Part shown: positions 35,960-49,000 of the stretch, piece by piece
Position numbering within the stretch: the stretch's first letter is position 1
How the letters are laid out: each line of letters opens with the position of its first letter
From: Lithospermum erythrorhizon
Lineage: Eukaryota; Streptophyta; Magnoliopsida; Boraginales; Boraginaceae
Length of the DNA: 64,000 nt
Assembly (NCBI GenBank): GCA_019722365.1
Contig: JADFUC010000856.1
Location: 744,001-808,000, forward strand
Reading direction: 5' to 3'
Notes under the pieces: generated by a model
Seen by the model: only the letters and a program-made list of their open reading frames with translations
Told to the model about the DNA's origin: nothing
The model's database searches: none
Position numbers and translations under genes: made by a program

Positions 35960-37430
35960 ACCTATACCTTCAAATGCAGGCTTTTATGTGATATGTCCCG
36001 ATGTTATACCTTCAATTCCACGTTGTTTGCAAGTGCTGCATAACTATCTAGTTAGAACATTCTTCCCTTGGCCTTTTTATTTCATTTATATCTTCTTCAC
36101 CTTTTTAGGTCCGCCTCGCTTGTCTTACAAACTTTAGGAGGTAGCAATTTTATTCTTTTGTCTTTGGCCACTGTAAGGCCATTCATAGGTCGGGGCGACA
36201 TGCTCATAAATCCATCCAAAAGTGCCGATTTTGTAATGGGCTAAACAACATCAGCGGAGTAGGATCAATTCTCCATTCAGAACCGCAGAACGACGTGTCT
36301 ATACGGAATGCCTGTTAACTGCCACAACCTACAACTACATTCCTTCCTCCTCATATCAACCATAAACTGTTCTCCATTACCACACTAGATACCTCAAAGC
36401 CATCAGCACCATTCCAAACATAATCCAAACTATCACCGATTATGACTCCACTATGATGCCATAATTTAGACACAGAGGACTGCCATTTATGTATAACTTT
36501 CTATCCTTTTTATCTCTCCATACATAATCTCCTAATTTCTCAAGATAATACTATGTATTCTAGTGAAAGTATGAAAGCACTAAAGATTCACTCAAGTTAT
36601 TATTATCAAAGATGTCTCATTGCATTTAAACTAAAAATGCTCGCACTGTTGTTCAAAGCTACCAAAGATTGCTTTTCTCCATCCAAGCACGCTGCTAGCT
36701 ATAACTCACCTCCTCGAGAGCCAACATAGTATGCGGATATCTTGCTTTAGTTGATGCCTTGCACAAGCCTATAGTTTGTCTCCTTAGAAGTCAGCCAGCG
36801 AGATCTCTTGAAATTCTCAGATATGTCAACACGCTCGTGGTTCAACATTTGGTAAGATCTCATGCAACGTACTTTCAGTCCTAAAAAGGCAAAGAGTTAC
36901 ATTATGTATTAGCATTACCATGAAGGGTTAATATAACATGCACATATGTAATAAGAGAAAGTTTACATACCTTTTGTCTATCACGATTATCACATAGTCT
37001 TCCTCTGTCAACTATGTTCAAGTCTTCCATGTTCTCGAATAAACCATTTCCCAAATATCTATTTTCTTTCTCAACTATCGCCCAACACAAAGGCCACTTA
37101 CCTATCATTGGATCAAGGCAATCATTGTAGTATTGGTTGTTTGCATGCAATCCTCTTTAGTATGACACAACCATCCAACTTATCAACTTCTACACCCCTC
37201 GCCAGTTCTTTCATCAATCAAGGGCTTTAAACATGCATAAATTCTCTAAACACCCTACAAGCCCATCTTTCTTCGCTATCATACTAACAAACACGTTGAA
37301 CCTCGATGTTGCTTCTTCAGCCATCAACATAATCCCAGACCAGGCCATACTGATCTTCATGATCACCCTCTATAGACTTTAGTGCCTTCTCCCTCACTCT
37401 CCTAGCCTGGTTTGTAGTTATGAGCAAACC
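35960..37430 (-). pseudogene. MULE transposase remnant
   Basis: The minus strand, in shifting frames, reads in order: ARRVREKALKSIEGDH and QYGLVWDYVD (37330-37415, N-terminal region); DANNQYY-like and PLCWAIVEKENR, then ENMEDLNIVDRGRL and DRQK (36960-37150, the MULE transposase core with its Asp residues); FMVDMRRKECSCRLWQLTG (36320-36385, SWIM zinc finger); GGPKKVKKI and C-GIEGHNIGTC (35975-36125, zinc knuckle). This is the standard domain order of plant MuDR-type transposases. Stops and frameshifts, plus a small insertion inside the core, make it inactive. Most ORFs in 34-39 kb are shadows of it. Confidence 0.85.
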
Positions 37431-39496
37431 ATACTTTTTGTCAATTGCAAGTCTTAAGACACTTAGAGACATATCAAAACATAAACCAGTCCTTCAACAC
37501 TCTAGCCAACCATGTACTTTTAATCAAACTCCTCCCTCACATGCATACTTTCTTTCTTCATATGTTTTTAGATGATCTTTACTAACATGTCGTAAGATCA
37601 TTTAACTTTTATCCTGTAGAAAGTCAAACACCCACTCACACGAAATCTCATCTTAGTCTTTAACTTTACTCTCATTACATGTTAACTGCATATCCTTTCT
37701 TCTCTCGATTAAAGCATACCTTCATCACTTCTGAATCGGCCGTAACTGAAAATACTTGCACTGAATACTTTGGATTCTCATATTTCTCCTATCAAGTGAA
37801 CATACCTCCTCTCCTTCATGTCATTCTACTTATTAATATCCACAATGCCATCACTATCGACGTGAGCCTCTATTAAGATCGAGTCAGTCATCCTCTTCCC
37901 GCCTCTGGTTTCACCATCGAGCTCCTTATCCTGCTTGAACCCAACCACTCAACCTCCCTCTGCTTGAATTCAATGCCATGTCTAACATATGGCCCTCTGG
38001 CAATTTTTCTTCTTTCTTTATTTCGATGTTTGGCCTCATTGAGGTACCATCAAACACACTTCTCTCTTTCAAACGCCATGGCCTGAGACCCTTTCTTCTT
38101 ATTAATCGCAGCTAGCACTCACTGTGGGACATCATAGTCAATCAAGTATCGTCTGAAGCATCAACATCATTCAAAGATGGCCATCACGATCGTGAATAAC
38201 AAATTCCTCGATATTCTAAAACGCAGCATAACGCTGTCATGATCCAACAAGCCCACAACTGGCCCATCTCCTTCCTATATAACACATCTTCCGACTTCAA
38301 GTCATCATCATCTCATACTACTCTCACTCACTCCATTTTCTTCACCGTGAATCAACACTATCTTTCTATCATAATCCATCCTAAAATCCTATTCTCACCT
38401 CATTTTCTACCTCACATATTCACATCATGTCTTCACAACCTCATTCTCTACCTCATCGATTTCTCCTCTCCTTTCACTTATTCTCTACCCCATTCATATT
38501 CATATATGGGCCTCATTTTCTATACTAATGTATTAATTTAACAACATCATTATCATTGCCTAAATTAAAAGTGCAATTTATAGCCCACTTAGCGCATCAA
38601 TAGATTTAGACTTAAGCACTTTGGCCTCGAGACTCGATTATATTTAACACTCAAACTCGAGACACATCATCAACTTCATCTATTAACCGAGAATTACTGC
38701 ACTCCAAATAAAATAGACATCCATAAACTACCAAAGTGCTGGTGACTTTAAAACTTAGTAACATTACGGGCATACTAAGACATCTAACCTATCGCGACCT
38801 TCGATTGGATTGGCAGCTGACAAGCCTTAAATTCACCATACCTAACCCCAATCTGAAAGCCCATGTATTCAATCGAACCCATCCAAACGAGTCGATCACA
38901 ACAATCGGGGAAAAAGTTTCAACATTTCCTCCTTCTGCATTTACACAACATGTGGTTACCAACAAATCGCCCATTATAATCTAACCCTAACACTAAACAA
39001 GTTACGTTTCCTTCTCTATAAAGAGCGCCACGATCATGCTCAAGGAGCCTTACGTCAGGTCAGTTTAACGAAACCCATACTGCTAGTGGTTTCACCTCTC
39101 GATTCGGGGATAAATTAAGGGAGTGGGATTGCTGTGACGTAAGGCGGAAATCTGAAAGTAAGAATAAAATTTAGAGGTGTTTTTAGGCTAAAATCAGAAA
39201 GTGAATCGGGTTTTGTGCAAGCCAGGTCTTCGATTGAATTTGGATGTTAAAATCTATTTGGGACTTCGAAATTGCTTAGTTGCTTTGTATATTGTAGCTA
39301 GCTTCACTTTCGTGAATTTAATCAATTCTCGCATTGTGGGCTTTTTTTAAAAAAAATTCTGCTTTTGCCTCCAAATAACAACATAACGTCAACTAACGTC
39401 AACTCATGAACGACTAACGACCAAATTGATACTTAACGCTGAAATCTGTGAAAAAAATACATAAGGACTAAAAATCAGACCACGAATAAGTTTACT

Positions 39497-39515
39497 GGGC
39501 AATCGTGTTTTGCCC
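39497..39515. repeat. inverted repeat GGGCAA/TTGCCC at the MULE end
   Basis: A 6-bp stem with a 7-base loop (TCGTGTT) forms the right end of the MULE. It resembles the hairpin at 4407-4428. Confidence 0.5.
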
Positions 39516-39965
39516 TATATAATATATATCCCTAATTAATGAATCAAACGACAATTTAATGAATATACTGGTATTAAAAAACTTTATTACATATATTAAA
39601 TAGAGCTTAAAAAGAAAATCAATGAAATGTTACATTGAAATTATAAAGTAATAAGTATTTTAAATTTTTTTTATTACTAGTATGACAACTAAAAAAGTTA
39701 AAAGAAATATTAATTGAATTTTGTGTGTAAACTTTTGTTCATATTACTGACGAGTAACTCGTCAATTTATTTTCTCAATAATCAATAGACTTAGTGGTCT
39801 TATTTCATTATTTGATACTCCATATACACTACGACTAATTAAAATTACTTCATATAATTAATAAAAAAATCATATAATTATCTTAAAAAAAATCATATAC
39901 TCATCACAAAAATTATATAATTACTTTTATAAGAAGTCATAAGGAATACTAATAATACGATTTTA

Positions 39966-40244
39966 CTCCCTCCATTTTTTTAATCATTATCCAAGAAAAT
40001 AGTTATTTTAAAATAAGTTATCACTTGAATTCCAATGCAATATTTAATCGGGTTTTTCTGTATTCTTATTTAATATATTCAAAGCCATACTGCGAATATG
40101 TTCTTGTTTTCATGTTAATTTTCTTTCTAATACCAATACATTTATTAAATTATTGCTTTATTTATTTGATTAAATATATACAGAAATGTCAATTATTCTT
40201 AATCGATAAAATAAATTGTATTTACAACTAAAAATCAAATGAAG
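39966..40244. mobile_element. possible Stowaway-like MITE
   Basis: Ends CTCCCTCCATTTTTTTAATC and (inverted) CTTCATTTGATTTTTAG with TA flanks, about 280 bp, AT-rich and non-coding. The inverted match is imperfect. Confidence 0.4.
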
Positions 40245-41050
40245 TATATTTCCAAGGTTCCCCTTCGAGTACCGCTTTGATTCGCTGGTCAATTTAAAGG
40301 CAGAAAACTTAAAAAGTTTACCTAAAAGGAAAAGAATTCAATCTGTTTTGGACCTTTTAAACGCTGCTGATAACATTTTATTTCATGGCCAATCTGTGCT
40401 TAAAATAACATAATTAAAAACACCATTAACCTACATCTAAAGCACTTAAAAACGAAAAGTAGAATTAAATCTTGGCGCTTAATCATTTAACCCAGACAAC
40501 TCCATGAACACAAAAAAATGGTAACTCAAACGTAAGAAACATGTACTTCACCTGTGATTCATCTAAATCCACCCCACCTAAACTGACCATTAATCTTCTA
40601 ATGCATGCCAAACAGAGCCTTACATTATTATGACAACTCAAGTGGACCCAGAGAGTGGACAAATGGTCGGTTTTGATTTTGATGCAGCGCTAATCCTATA
40701 GAAGATCGATGACGATGTCTCCTCTTTACCGTGAATTGAAATTTGGGTACATTCTCACACGTGCAGTCGACATACAACCATGTGACTTGTACCTCATTGG
40801 TATCCTATTTGATTTAATTATCTCTTTGCCTATTTAATCGGAGTATTTTTCATTTTTAACGTATTTATCAGCTATATGTTCCTATAATATCGATGTTGAT
40901 AATAATGGAATGTTAGTATCAATATAATCATTCAACCATTGATATATACAATAGTTAGATGTTTGCATGTAAATCTCTACTAATTATTAATTATTATATA
41001 AATGATTTGGATGACAAACATATACAATTGAATGAAATATTTTAGTTAAA

Positions 41051-41086
41051 GGGGGCAAGGGTCTCAATGAGGAGGGGGGAGGGGGG
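41051..41086 (+). other. G-run cluster, potential G-quadruplex
   Basis: Four G-tracts (GGGGG, GGG, GGGGGG, GGGGGG) lie within 36 bases, the middle pair separated by a longer loop, in otherwise AT-rich DNA. Confidence 0.45.
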
Positions 41087-42739
41087 TTAGTGGTAGATGT
41101 TTAAGGAATAATGGTGGTGACCTGTATGCGGAAATTATGTTGTAGCTGGGTAAAGCGATTATATTGTAGCTGTGAATCAGTAACAAGATGATCAAGATTA
41201 CAGGTAGATTTAAAAGTGGACAATTTAATTATTTTATAAGAGGAGGATGATATTTTAGATTTCTAACAAATAATTTAATAAGAATGGTAGATTTTAAAAA
41301 AATGTTGACTTGTGATAGACGGATAGTTAACCCATGTTCTCTTTGATATCAATGATCACGATTCATCAATCCCATGTCCTCTTCATTAGAGCACAAATAA
41401 GTAGTGGGTCAAAGTGGTTTGGGATTTGGACCCTTGGTTCGAGCAAGGTTCGGACCCTTCTAAGATTTTGTAAGATGTTCGATTGAGTGCGATCCGTGTT
41501 CGTTATATCAGTAATCAATTATATCACTTGAATAGTGCCTCAAGTACATAATACATTTAAAGCGCCTATTTATACCAAACCAAAAATATTGATAATGTCA
41601 ATAATATTTTTAACCTTAGTCCGATAACTTTTCTTCATATAGAAAAAAAAAATATTGACAGAATCAACATCAACTAACAAATAAGAATTGTATACTTTAA
41701 AAAACTGTCACTTGATTTATTTAATCATAATTTATAAATTAATAGAAAATGAAAAATTACGGCGATTAAATATTTTTTTTTAAAAGATCATTAGTATAAA
41801 TTTTATAGCAGACTATGTTACTAATTTCTTAGATAATATTTGTTTTGTTTTCTAGTACATTTTATCAAGTATACTTTTATTAGTAAATATTATTTTAAAA
41901 ATATTAATAATATATCAAGTTATTAATACATATTCAATAAAAATAATAGTTTTTATAAACTTAAATAATATATGTTAATCGTGCATTTAATAATATTTTA
42001 GTAAAATATTAATAATATAATATTAACATCCAAAATTACATTATTCAAATAATAATCAATCAAATTCAATTATACTTGACGAATAGATAATTAGTTTCAA
42101 AAGATGAAAGATCTTCAATTTAAACATTTCATCTCTTTTTCTCCAACTAAGAAAAGAAAAGATTTTTTTACATGACACATTAATCATATTAACATGTTCT
42201 AGACCTCTCAATTACTTCATCAACTAACGGAACACGTTATCTATAATGATAATATTAAGGAAATAATTGGTATCTCGATTTGTATGATTTTACTTTATGA
42301 TTTTATTATCATATAAAGTTGGCGCATAACGGGTTAAAATTTGTAATGCATACTTAATAAGGCCAAATAGTTGAGATATTTGAAATAGTTTTTGAATTTC
42401 GCATATGTGAAAGGTGTGGAAATAATTTATTGGGAACTTAATGTATATATTTACTTTATCATTATTTGTTAACTCTAAACTAAAATTATTAAGAGTTAAC
42501 ATCTATTATGATTCAAATGATAATTATTAATAATAATAATAATAATAACAATAATTCTACCAAAACATGTAAAGATATTGCTATATTAATAATTGTCACC
42601 GCAGAACGTTGGCCAAATATCTACTTAACGTACATTTGTAATCATATCCGTGAAGGCGATATCAGAATCGTGATCGAAAGAATATATATATATATATTAA
42701 TCATAATAAATCAGACGTCCACAGAGAGATAAACATATT

Positions 42740-43330
42740 TATTTAACAATTTGATGTCATCTAACTAAATATATTGACAAATTGATCATCAATATATCAT
42801 TCTAATTATTTGCATCATGTCTGCTAAATTGCATAATTTTAAATTCTTAGATGTAAATATATAAAATTCATATACGTAGGAATTAAATAACAACAATAAT
42901 AATAATAATAATAATTTTACACTAAGCATATGATTATTGAACTAATATTATTATTATAATAATAATAACAATAGTTCTCGCATAATAATAAATAATAATA
43001 ATAATAATAATAATAATATATAATTTAATAAATATATGATTATGTATTAACACTCATTATATTAATAATAATAAAAATAGGTTCATATAAAATATAATAT
43101 TATTTAATAGTAGTTAATTAATATTAGACTCAAGGTTATCAATTAATGTGTGTGGAATTAATAATTAAAAAGATAATATTTTAGCTCCAATTTTTAAATT
43201 TTAGAGAGAATGGTGGTAATTTAAGAATTAATATTTAAAACGAAAAACGCAAAGAAACACGATCATTATTCACACTTTTATATGTTAGTGATATATACTA
43301 TTTATACAATTAATATTTGATATATCAAAT
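42740..43330. repeat. AAT-rich dispersed repeat, copy 3
   Basis: This is the fullest copy of the family also present at 20257-20700 and 30720-31440, running from AATTTGATGTCATCTAAC to CACACTTTTATATGTTAG. Confidence 0.65.
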
Positions 43331-43359
43331 ACAATATCATTTCATATTTTTGCTTAAGT

Positions 43360-43433
43360 GCACTTAAGAGTTATTTCATATTTTAAGTTCAATAATGTAT
43401 ATGTCACTTAAGGTGCACTTGAGAGTTATTTCA
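43360..43433. repeat. short direct repeat GCACTT(A/G)AGAGTTATTTCA
   Basis: Two near-identical 19-base copies about 52 bp apart. DNA from here to 44580 shows no gene. An ORF at 43376-43603 (minus) has no recognisable domain. Confidence 0.5.
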
Positions 43434-44583
43434 CTATTGATTTGGAACAACAAATAAAGACAAAATGCAAGATTCTTGTCAAGTAACTCTTCTACGGTGG
43501 GTGTGGGTATGAGGTTGGTCATCTTTTGCGTCACATAGTTCTCTATTATATTTCCTATTGCAAATTTGCAATGATCATCTGTGCAAGTTTGGAGAACATG
43601 CAACTTAAATTTTGTTTTTTTTTTAAATTAACGACGTAAGATTACATAAGAGATACAAATTACGTATCACGTATATCGAAGAGATTATAAATAAATAATA
43701 CACAAATTCCTAATTAAAGACATTCAAAGTAAAGACTACTAATAATATGTATCATTGCTTCAACTAAAGATTGAATCTAAACTCTTCAGAAATAAATAAA
43801 AAGACTGTGACTATCAGACTATCAAAAACACGTAACTTTAATTAAAATGCACAGAGTAGCGTGTAGATTCTATTAACGAAAGTCTAATTAATTCTCTCTG
43901 TGTTATGTTTGGGAGGCTTGGATAATTTGTTTAGTTTTATAGATGTTGAACAACTTCATTGTTGGATGAAGAAGTCATATCATTGTGTTCATCATATGAT
44001 GAAAAAAGAACGATTGCATGTGAGCCGACTTAAAGCAACTACCATTATATAGTATGTTAAAACCCAGTTTTAAAAAAAAAAATCCACTCACCGCCTCACA
44101 ACGGTAATCTAATTCATGACATCTAAATGCTTCGAAGACTTTCAACCACTGTAATTATCGATATTCTCTTACGTAAAAGTTCAGTTGATCAACTACAAAA
44201 TCACGAATTTTCTAGGCTTCTTTACTTGTGATTCAGTGATTATATACTGTATTTGGCAAAAAAGCACCTCACTAAATCTGGAAATTTAAATCTTCAAACC
44301 CAAAAAAGTTGAGCACTCACGGTTGGTGTATGAGGTTGGACTCTTCTACACTTCTCCGGTCACAAAAATGAATATGTTCAAGACAATCCTAGAAATTTGC
44401 CCATCTCCTAAATTTATTTCTTCTTTGGACTATTTAAAGCCAATTCAAGTTCCCCCCCTTAAATGTTTCATTGCAAAAACGTGAGAGTAAATTAACACTA
44501 CCATACTCCTAAAGTCACAAGAGAAAGTTTTTCCGCTCCACACATAACCAACCTACTATTTTATCCTCTTTACGTTTGTTATA

Positions 44584-44600
44584 AAAAATATATATATATT
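44584..44600 (+). promoter_or_regulatory. candidate TATA box of the SAUR gene
   Basis: AAAAATATATATATATTC lies about 90-105 bp upstream of the SAUR ATG, a plausible promoter position. Confidence 0.45.
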
Positions 44601-44688
44601 CAGGTTGTTTGTCATCGCTTCGAAAAAAGTCTCATAAGTGAAAGGAGAGCTAATTTTATTAAAAGGGTTGGATTTATTGTTGCAAGGT

Positions 44689-45099
44689 ATGAAGGAGAGT
44701 GCATCAAGGAAGCTAAGCAAGATGATTGAGAAGTGGAGAATAAGGAGGAAAAATCAAGGCCATTTTGTAGTGTATACTAAAGAAGGAAAGAGGCACACGC
44801 TGCCACTTAAGTATTTAAATCATCCAATATTTAGAGTGCTATTGGAAATGGCTGAAGAAGAATATGGTTTAACAGTTGATGGGCCTTTGAGAGTTCCTTG
44901 TGACAAGCATTTCTTTGATTATATTATTTCCATAATAGCTAAAGATCCTCCTCAAGATGTGGAAAATGCATTGCTCTCTGCAATTACTTGTCGAGGGGGA
45001 GCTTCTTCTGCCCTTTCTGTTTTTGATCCATCGTCGTCGCATAATGATCAAGGTGGAGCTCAGCATCATCAAGCAATGTTGTTGTCATCTTGTGGCTAG
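44689..45099 (+). CDS. SAUR: SAUR (small auxin-up RNA) protein
   Basis: An intronless gene encoding 136 aa. The ATG at 44689 is the first in frame; an in-frame TAA lies at 44635 and no ATG lies between. The SAUR core spans about residues 24-83: GHFVVYTKEGKR, then LPLKYLNHPIFRVLLEMAEE, EEYGL, GPLRVPCDKHFF and DYIISII. The N-terminus (MKESASRKLSKMIEKW) is basic, as usual. The C-terminal 50 residues are low-complexity, rich in Ser, His, Gln and Gly. SAURs are short-lived proteins that promote cell expansion by inhibiting PP2C.D phosphatases and so activating plasma-membrane proton pumps; not all members respond to auxin. I saw no TGTCTC auxin-response element in the 500 bp upstream. The exact subfamily is not determined. 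Confidence 0.95.
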   Translation: MKESASRKLSKMIEKWRIRRKNQGHFVVYTKEGKRHTLPLKYLNHPIFRVLLEMAEEEYGLTVDGPLRVPCDKHFFDYIISIIAKDPPQDVENALLSAITCRGGASSALSVFDPSSSHNDQGGAQHHQAMLLSSCG

Positions 45100-46022
45100 A
45101 ATATTGTTTAGCCTTTCTAGTCATTTGATCCTTTAGGAGATTAGGGGTACAAGCAATTGAAGGATATTGTTGTATTTTATTGATTTGATATGTAATTGTA
45201 GAACCATATAAATACTTTGAAGAAATTGAAGTTGTGAAACAATATTGAAGGAAATTCTTATGTTATTGTGGCCGTTCCATTTTAGTTTTACGTGCAAATT
45301 GTAGATACCTTTTTATTTTCTTAGATTGGTTTTTGGTTATGAATCACATTAATATGTAATGCTCTTTTGAATTTTGATCCCATTGTTTTTATTTGGCAGA
45401 CAAAATTCAAAATGATAAACAGTTCGCATTTTGTAGGGAAAATGATATTTATGATAGCATGACAAATTTTGAGGGAGCTGAACTTAAAAATAATCTTTCA
45501 AAGAGGGCTAAAATAGAATTTCGTTGTTAAATTTCTATACACACCCCATGAGGCCATGACCATTAACTAGTTGGAGGCAGTTAATGAGCCGGATCGAATT
45601 CCGTTTGATTAAAAAATTTAATCGAATTGAATTAATCAACCAAAACGAATTTCGACAGTGATAACCAATTAATAATTGATGAAAGCTAAAACGTAAGAAT
45701 TTTATTTTTAAACCATTAGTCAGAAAAACCGAGTGTATATATTTGACTCTGAACATATTCGGTCTACCGAAAAGAATCGAACTCAAATAATTTCAAAATA
45801 AAATCAATCCATCGTCGATTCGACTCAACCAAGTTTCTAAGCTCAAAACAAATAAAAAAATCGATTCAAAATATAAAAACCAACTTCAATATAAATCCAA
45901 TGAATGGAATAATCGAGTGAATTTCGAAACAGTCCAGCACCATATTCCTTAACCTCCTTGGTGCCCCCCATCTACAAACTGCAAAAACCAGACAACTTTT
46001 GAGAAAATTTTCAAAATCAAGA
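45100..46022. other. SAUR 3' flank and NDUFB2 upstream region
   Basis: The first 150 bp should hold the SAUR 3' UTR. Region 45560-45850 is rich in AATTCG/CCGAA words typical of degenerate dispersed repeats, but I cannot name it. The NDUFB2 promoter must lie in 45850-46000; no clear TATA box is seen. Confidence 0.35.
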
Positions 46023-49000
46023 ATGGGAGGGGGACATGGTCCAAGCACAACCTACAAGGGGGTCACTATACACCACCCTAAACGTTGGCATACAGTCACT
46101 GGAAAAGGCTTATGTGCTGTTATGTGGTAATTCATTTATGCTAAAATCAAACTTAATTTAATAATTTATCATATTGTTTTATTTTTTATGTATGTTTTTT
46201 GATTGGTTTGTGGGTTGTTTTGATTTGTACTTTTCTATCTAAAAAAGATCCAGTTTTTATGATCCATTTTTAGGATTTTAGTATTTGGTGGGAAATATAT
46301 CAAAATGGTAGTAGTATTTTTATTGTGGGTTAATTGAACTTACTAATTTATGATAAATGAGTCTTCATTTGTATTTATTTTTTGATTGGTTTGTGGGTTG
46401 TTTTGATTTGGAGTCCCTTTATATAGAAAGATTGAATTTTTATTTTTGATTTTTTAATTTTGAGATTAAGGATTTTAATCTTTGGTGATAAATATATCGA
46501 ATGCTAGTATTTCTAGTGTATTTTACTAATAAGGTGATAATTTACGATACCATCTAAAAAGATTGAATTTTTATAGCTGTCTTTTAATGTTTGAGATCAA
46601 GGATTCTAATATTTGTGCAAAGTATATCAAATCCTAGTACTTTTAGTGTTTTTTACTAGTAACATGATTCTTTTGATTCAATATCATAGTTATGTGTGTA
46701 AATTAAGGTGACCAAGTTTGTTAATTTTGAAATGCTGATTATCATCAGTGTTGAAATTGTGCTTACGATGTGAAAACTATACTTTGCCCATACATTTCAT
46801 GTGTAGTTTTTCGTTGTTGTTGCTGATTTTACATGTCAACCATTTTGTTTTTTCCTTATGGTTTGAATTGGATGTAGTTCTAGATGATTAATTAAGGTTT
46901 AATGTTAGAAGTGTTCCTAGTATTTTTTTGGTTTTTTCAAATGCTCAGATTGGGATCTTTGATTATGAGTACTGTATTGATAAAAATTCATGTTGTTAGT
47001 GCAATGTTGCATATGGTTATAATAAAAATAGGAACTTTTATGAAATCGGTGAAATTTCTCTCGAAGCATTAAATTTTGCTGTGGTTATATCATTTACCAA
47101 ATGTTGAATTGAGAAATTCTATTTGGTTGGTGACTTGCTTTGGAGAACAATGATGCATCTTAGCAATTGGGAATTTCATTTGGGTGATAGGTCCAAAAGT
47201 TATTCCAATCCATGCCGAAATTTGATAATGGCCATTCATTTCCCCCAATGATATTAGAAATGCAATTCAAGCGCATTCAGACAAACTTTCTGGGACGGCG
47301 ATGATAAGTTTGCGCTAAGAATTCTTAATGAAAGTGCTTTATTTTGCTCGGGCTCAAATGATAGTCATATTCCCGATTCTCAAACCGCTAAGTATTATAC
47401 CGCCTTCGACATTTACCTTCTATCAATATCCTCAGATCGGACGGGTAATATCATCTTTGATTCTATCAGGCATCATGCAGTGCCAGCTTATCCCTTTAGG
47501 TACGCTGATTTCACTGTGGAAAAGTGTGGGTCATGAGTCATGAGTCGTCTAACCCACCTTCTAATTCTTTAGGCAAAAAACGATTAGGCATCGTAACCTT
47601 AAAATTTGATGATGCAAGTGGTTATTCCTTGTATTGCCATTTCCTTTATCATGAAAAGCGGGCTTATTTAATGCCGGTCGCCCAACTCCACCTCCTACTT
47701 CTTCGTGCAAAACTAATAGTATCAACTTTAAAAATTACGACGCAGCAGCTCATCTTCGCATCATACAAGGGGTCTTCCGTTAATTGATGCGATGCTGATG
47801 GTCGTGAAGTTCGTGGGAGCGATGACACGTTGAAAAGGAAGCTCTAATTGAAGCTTCCGTTCCCGAGATGACGCCAGTGAAGATCCGAATTTAATATCCG
47901 AGACACCTGCCTAAATACGGTTCGTGAGAGCAGGTCGTTATTAAGAAAATAGCATTATCTCGAAGTGGATCATGGTTCTTACGTTGCTTCGGTAGCGGCA
48001 AGGATATCTGAAATAAACTCAAACAAATTCGATCACTCGGACTGACACATATTAGCCACTCGTACTACCACTCACCACCGCCCACCTCGCATCACACAAC
48101 ACACTTCGGTCGACCAATACGGTATACCAAATAGCGCCCGTAATTTTTGGGTTCGAGCTGCACGAAGATGACGACAAGCCGAAGTGGCATTGCCTTTCGT
48201 CCTCACAAAGGAAGTTTGGATTTATGACGGCACCAATATCCCCTGCCGCTATAAAGTTGTTGCTTATTGCTTAATGCTTAGTCTCATCAAAAGAAACATT
48301 TATGCATTCTTGGAATAAGACGACATTTTATTGGTGCAGCATTTAATCATCACTCTACAAGCTGAGTGAACTATTTCCATCACTTATGTTTGCGTGAATT
48401 CCATATCATCACTTATGCTTTTAAAACACGGTCCGACTGGGTACCGCCGTTAATTTCGTTTCAACAAGTAGTCCCCATGCGATATGACGCGTTTACCGTA
48501 AATTGGTTTTTAATCAAAACAAATTTCTTTTTGTTTACTTCGGTCCCTTTGTCAAACCGAACACACTTCAGATATTTACTGAGCTTAAAGCTTTCTCGCG
48601 ATGCCTGCTCGGGGTCAATCAAGCCTTACGCCTACCACCATATGCATTCGTCCACTTCGTGCAAAGTGGTCTCGAGAATTCATGAAATTTGACGCCTGAG
48701 AGGTCAATTTGTTGGGTTCTTACAAAGACGCTGAAGGTTTTAGTTTTCAATTACGCCTTAAGGTTTCAAATATCAACCTCTTCACGCATTTATTTAACTT
48801 TTGGAAGACTGAATTTTCGCGCTATGGGTTCTAATCGAGGTCATGGCTTTAAGTTTTGGATGAAAAAACTTTTCCTCCATCCCCATCTCGTCAAGCTTTT
48901 CAAGTCATAAAAACTCCTCGTCAGTTCAAAGGAGCTTTTTTCAAGAATCTGGTCATTATCTTTGGATCTTTCAGTGGGCGAAGGCCGGAAAATCGGTTTT

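Larger units (their letters stand above)
34126..39515 (-). mobile_element. decayed Mutator-like element (MULE)
   Basis: This element is about 5.4 kb long. The left end begins GGGCAAACAAGTAATT, and the right end read inward begins GGGCAAAACACGATT, giving short inverted ends. A MULE transposase remnant lies inside on the minus strand. Candidate 9-bp flanks (34117-34125 and 39516-39524) agree at only 5 of 9 positions, so the outer limits are provisional. Confidence 0.6.
39520..42739. other. gene-poor AT-rich intergenic DNA
   Basis: Apart from a possible MITE (39966-40244) and a G-run cluster (41051-41086), I see no gene, RNA or clear repeat. A CACGTG G-box occurs at about 40760 but no gene follows it. 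Confidence 0.45.

Noticed and set aside
38239..38541. 100-aa plus-strand ORF rich in His, Ser and Phe
   Set aside because: It sits in the MULE 5' region opposite to the transposase; it is low-complexity with no domain.
44638..44688. Upstream extension of the SAUR ORF by 17 residues
   Set aside because: It starts with GTG directly after an in-frame TAA; the first ATG is at 44689 and gives a normal SAUR N-terminus.
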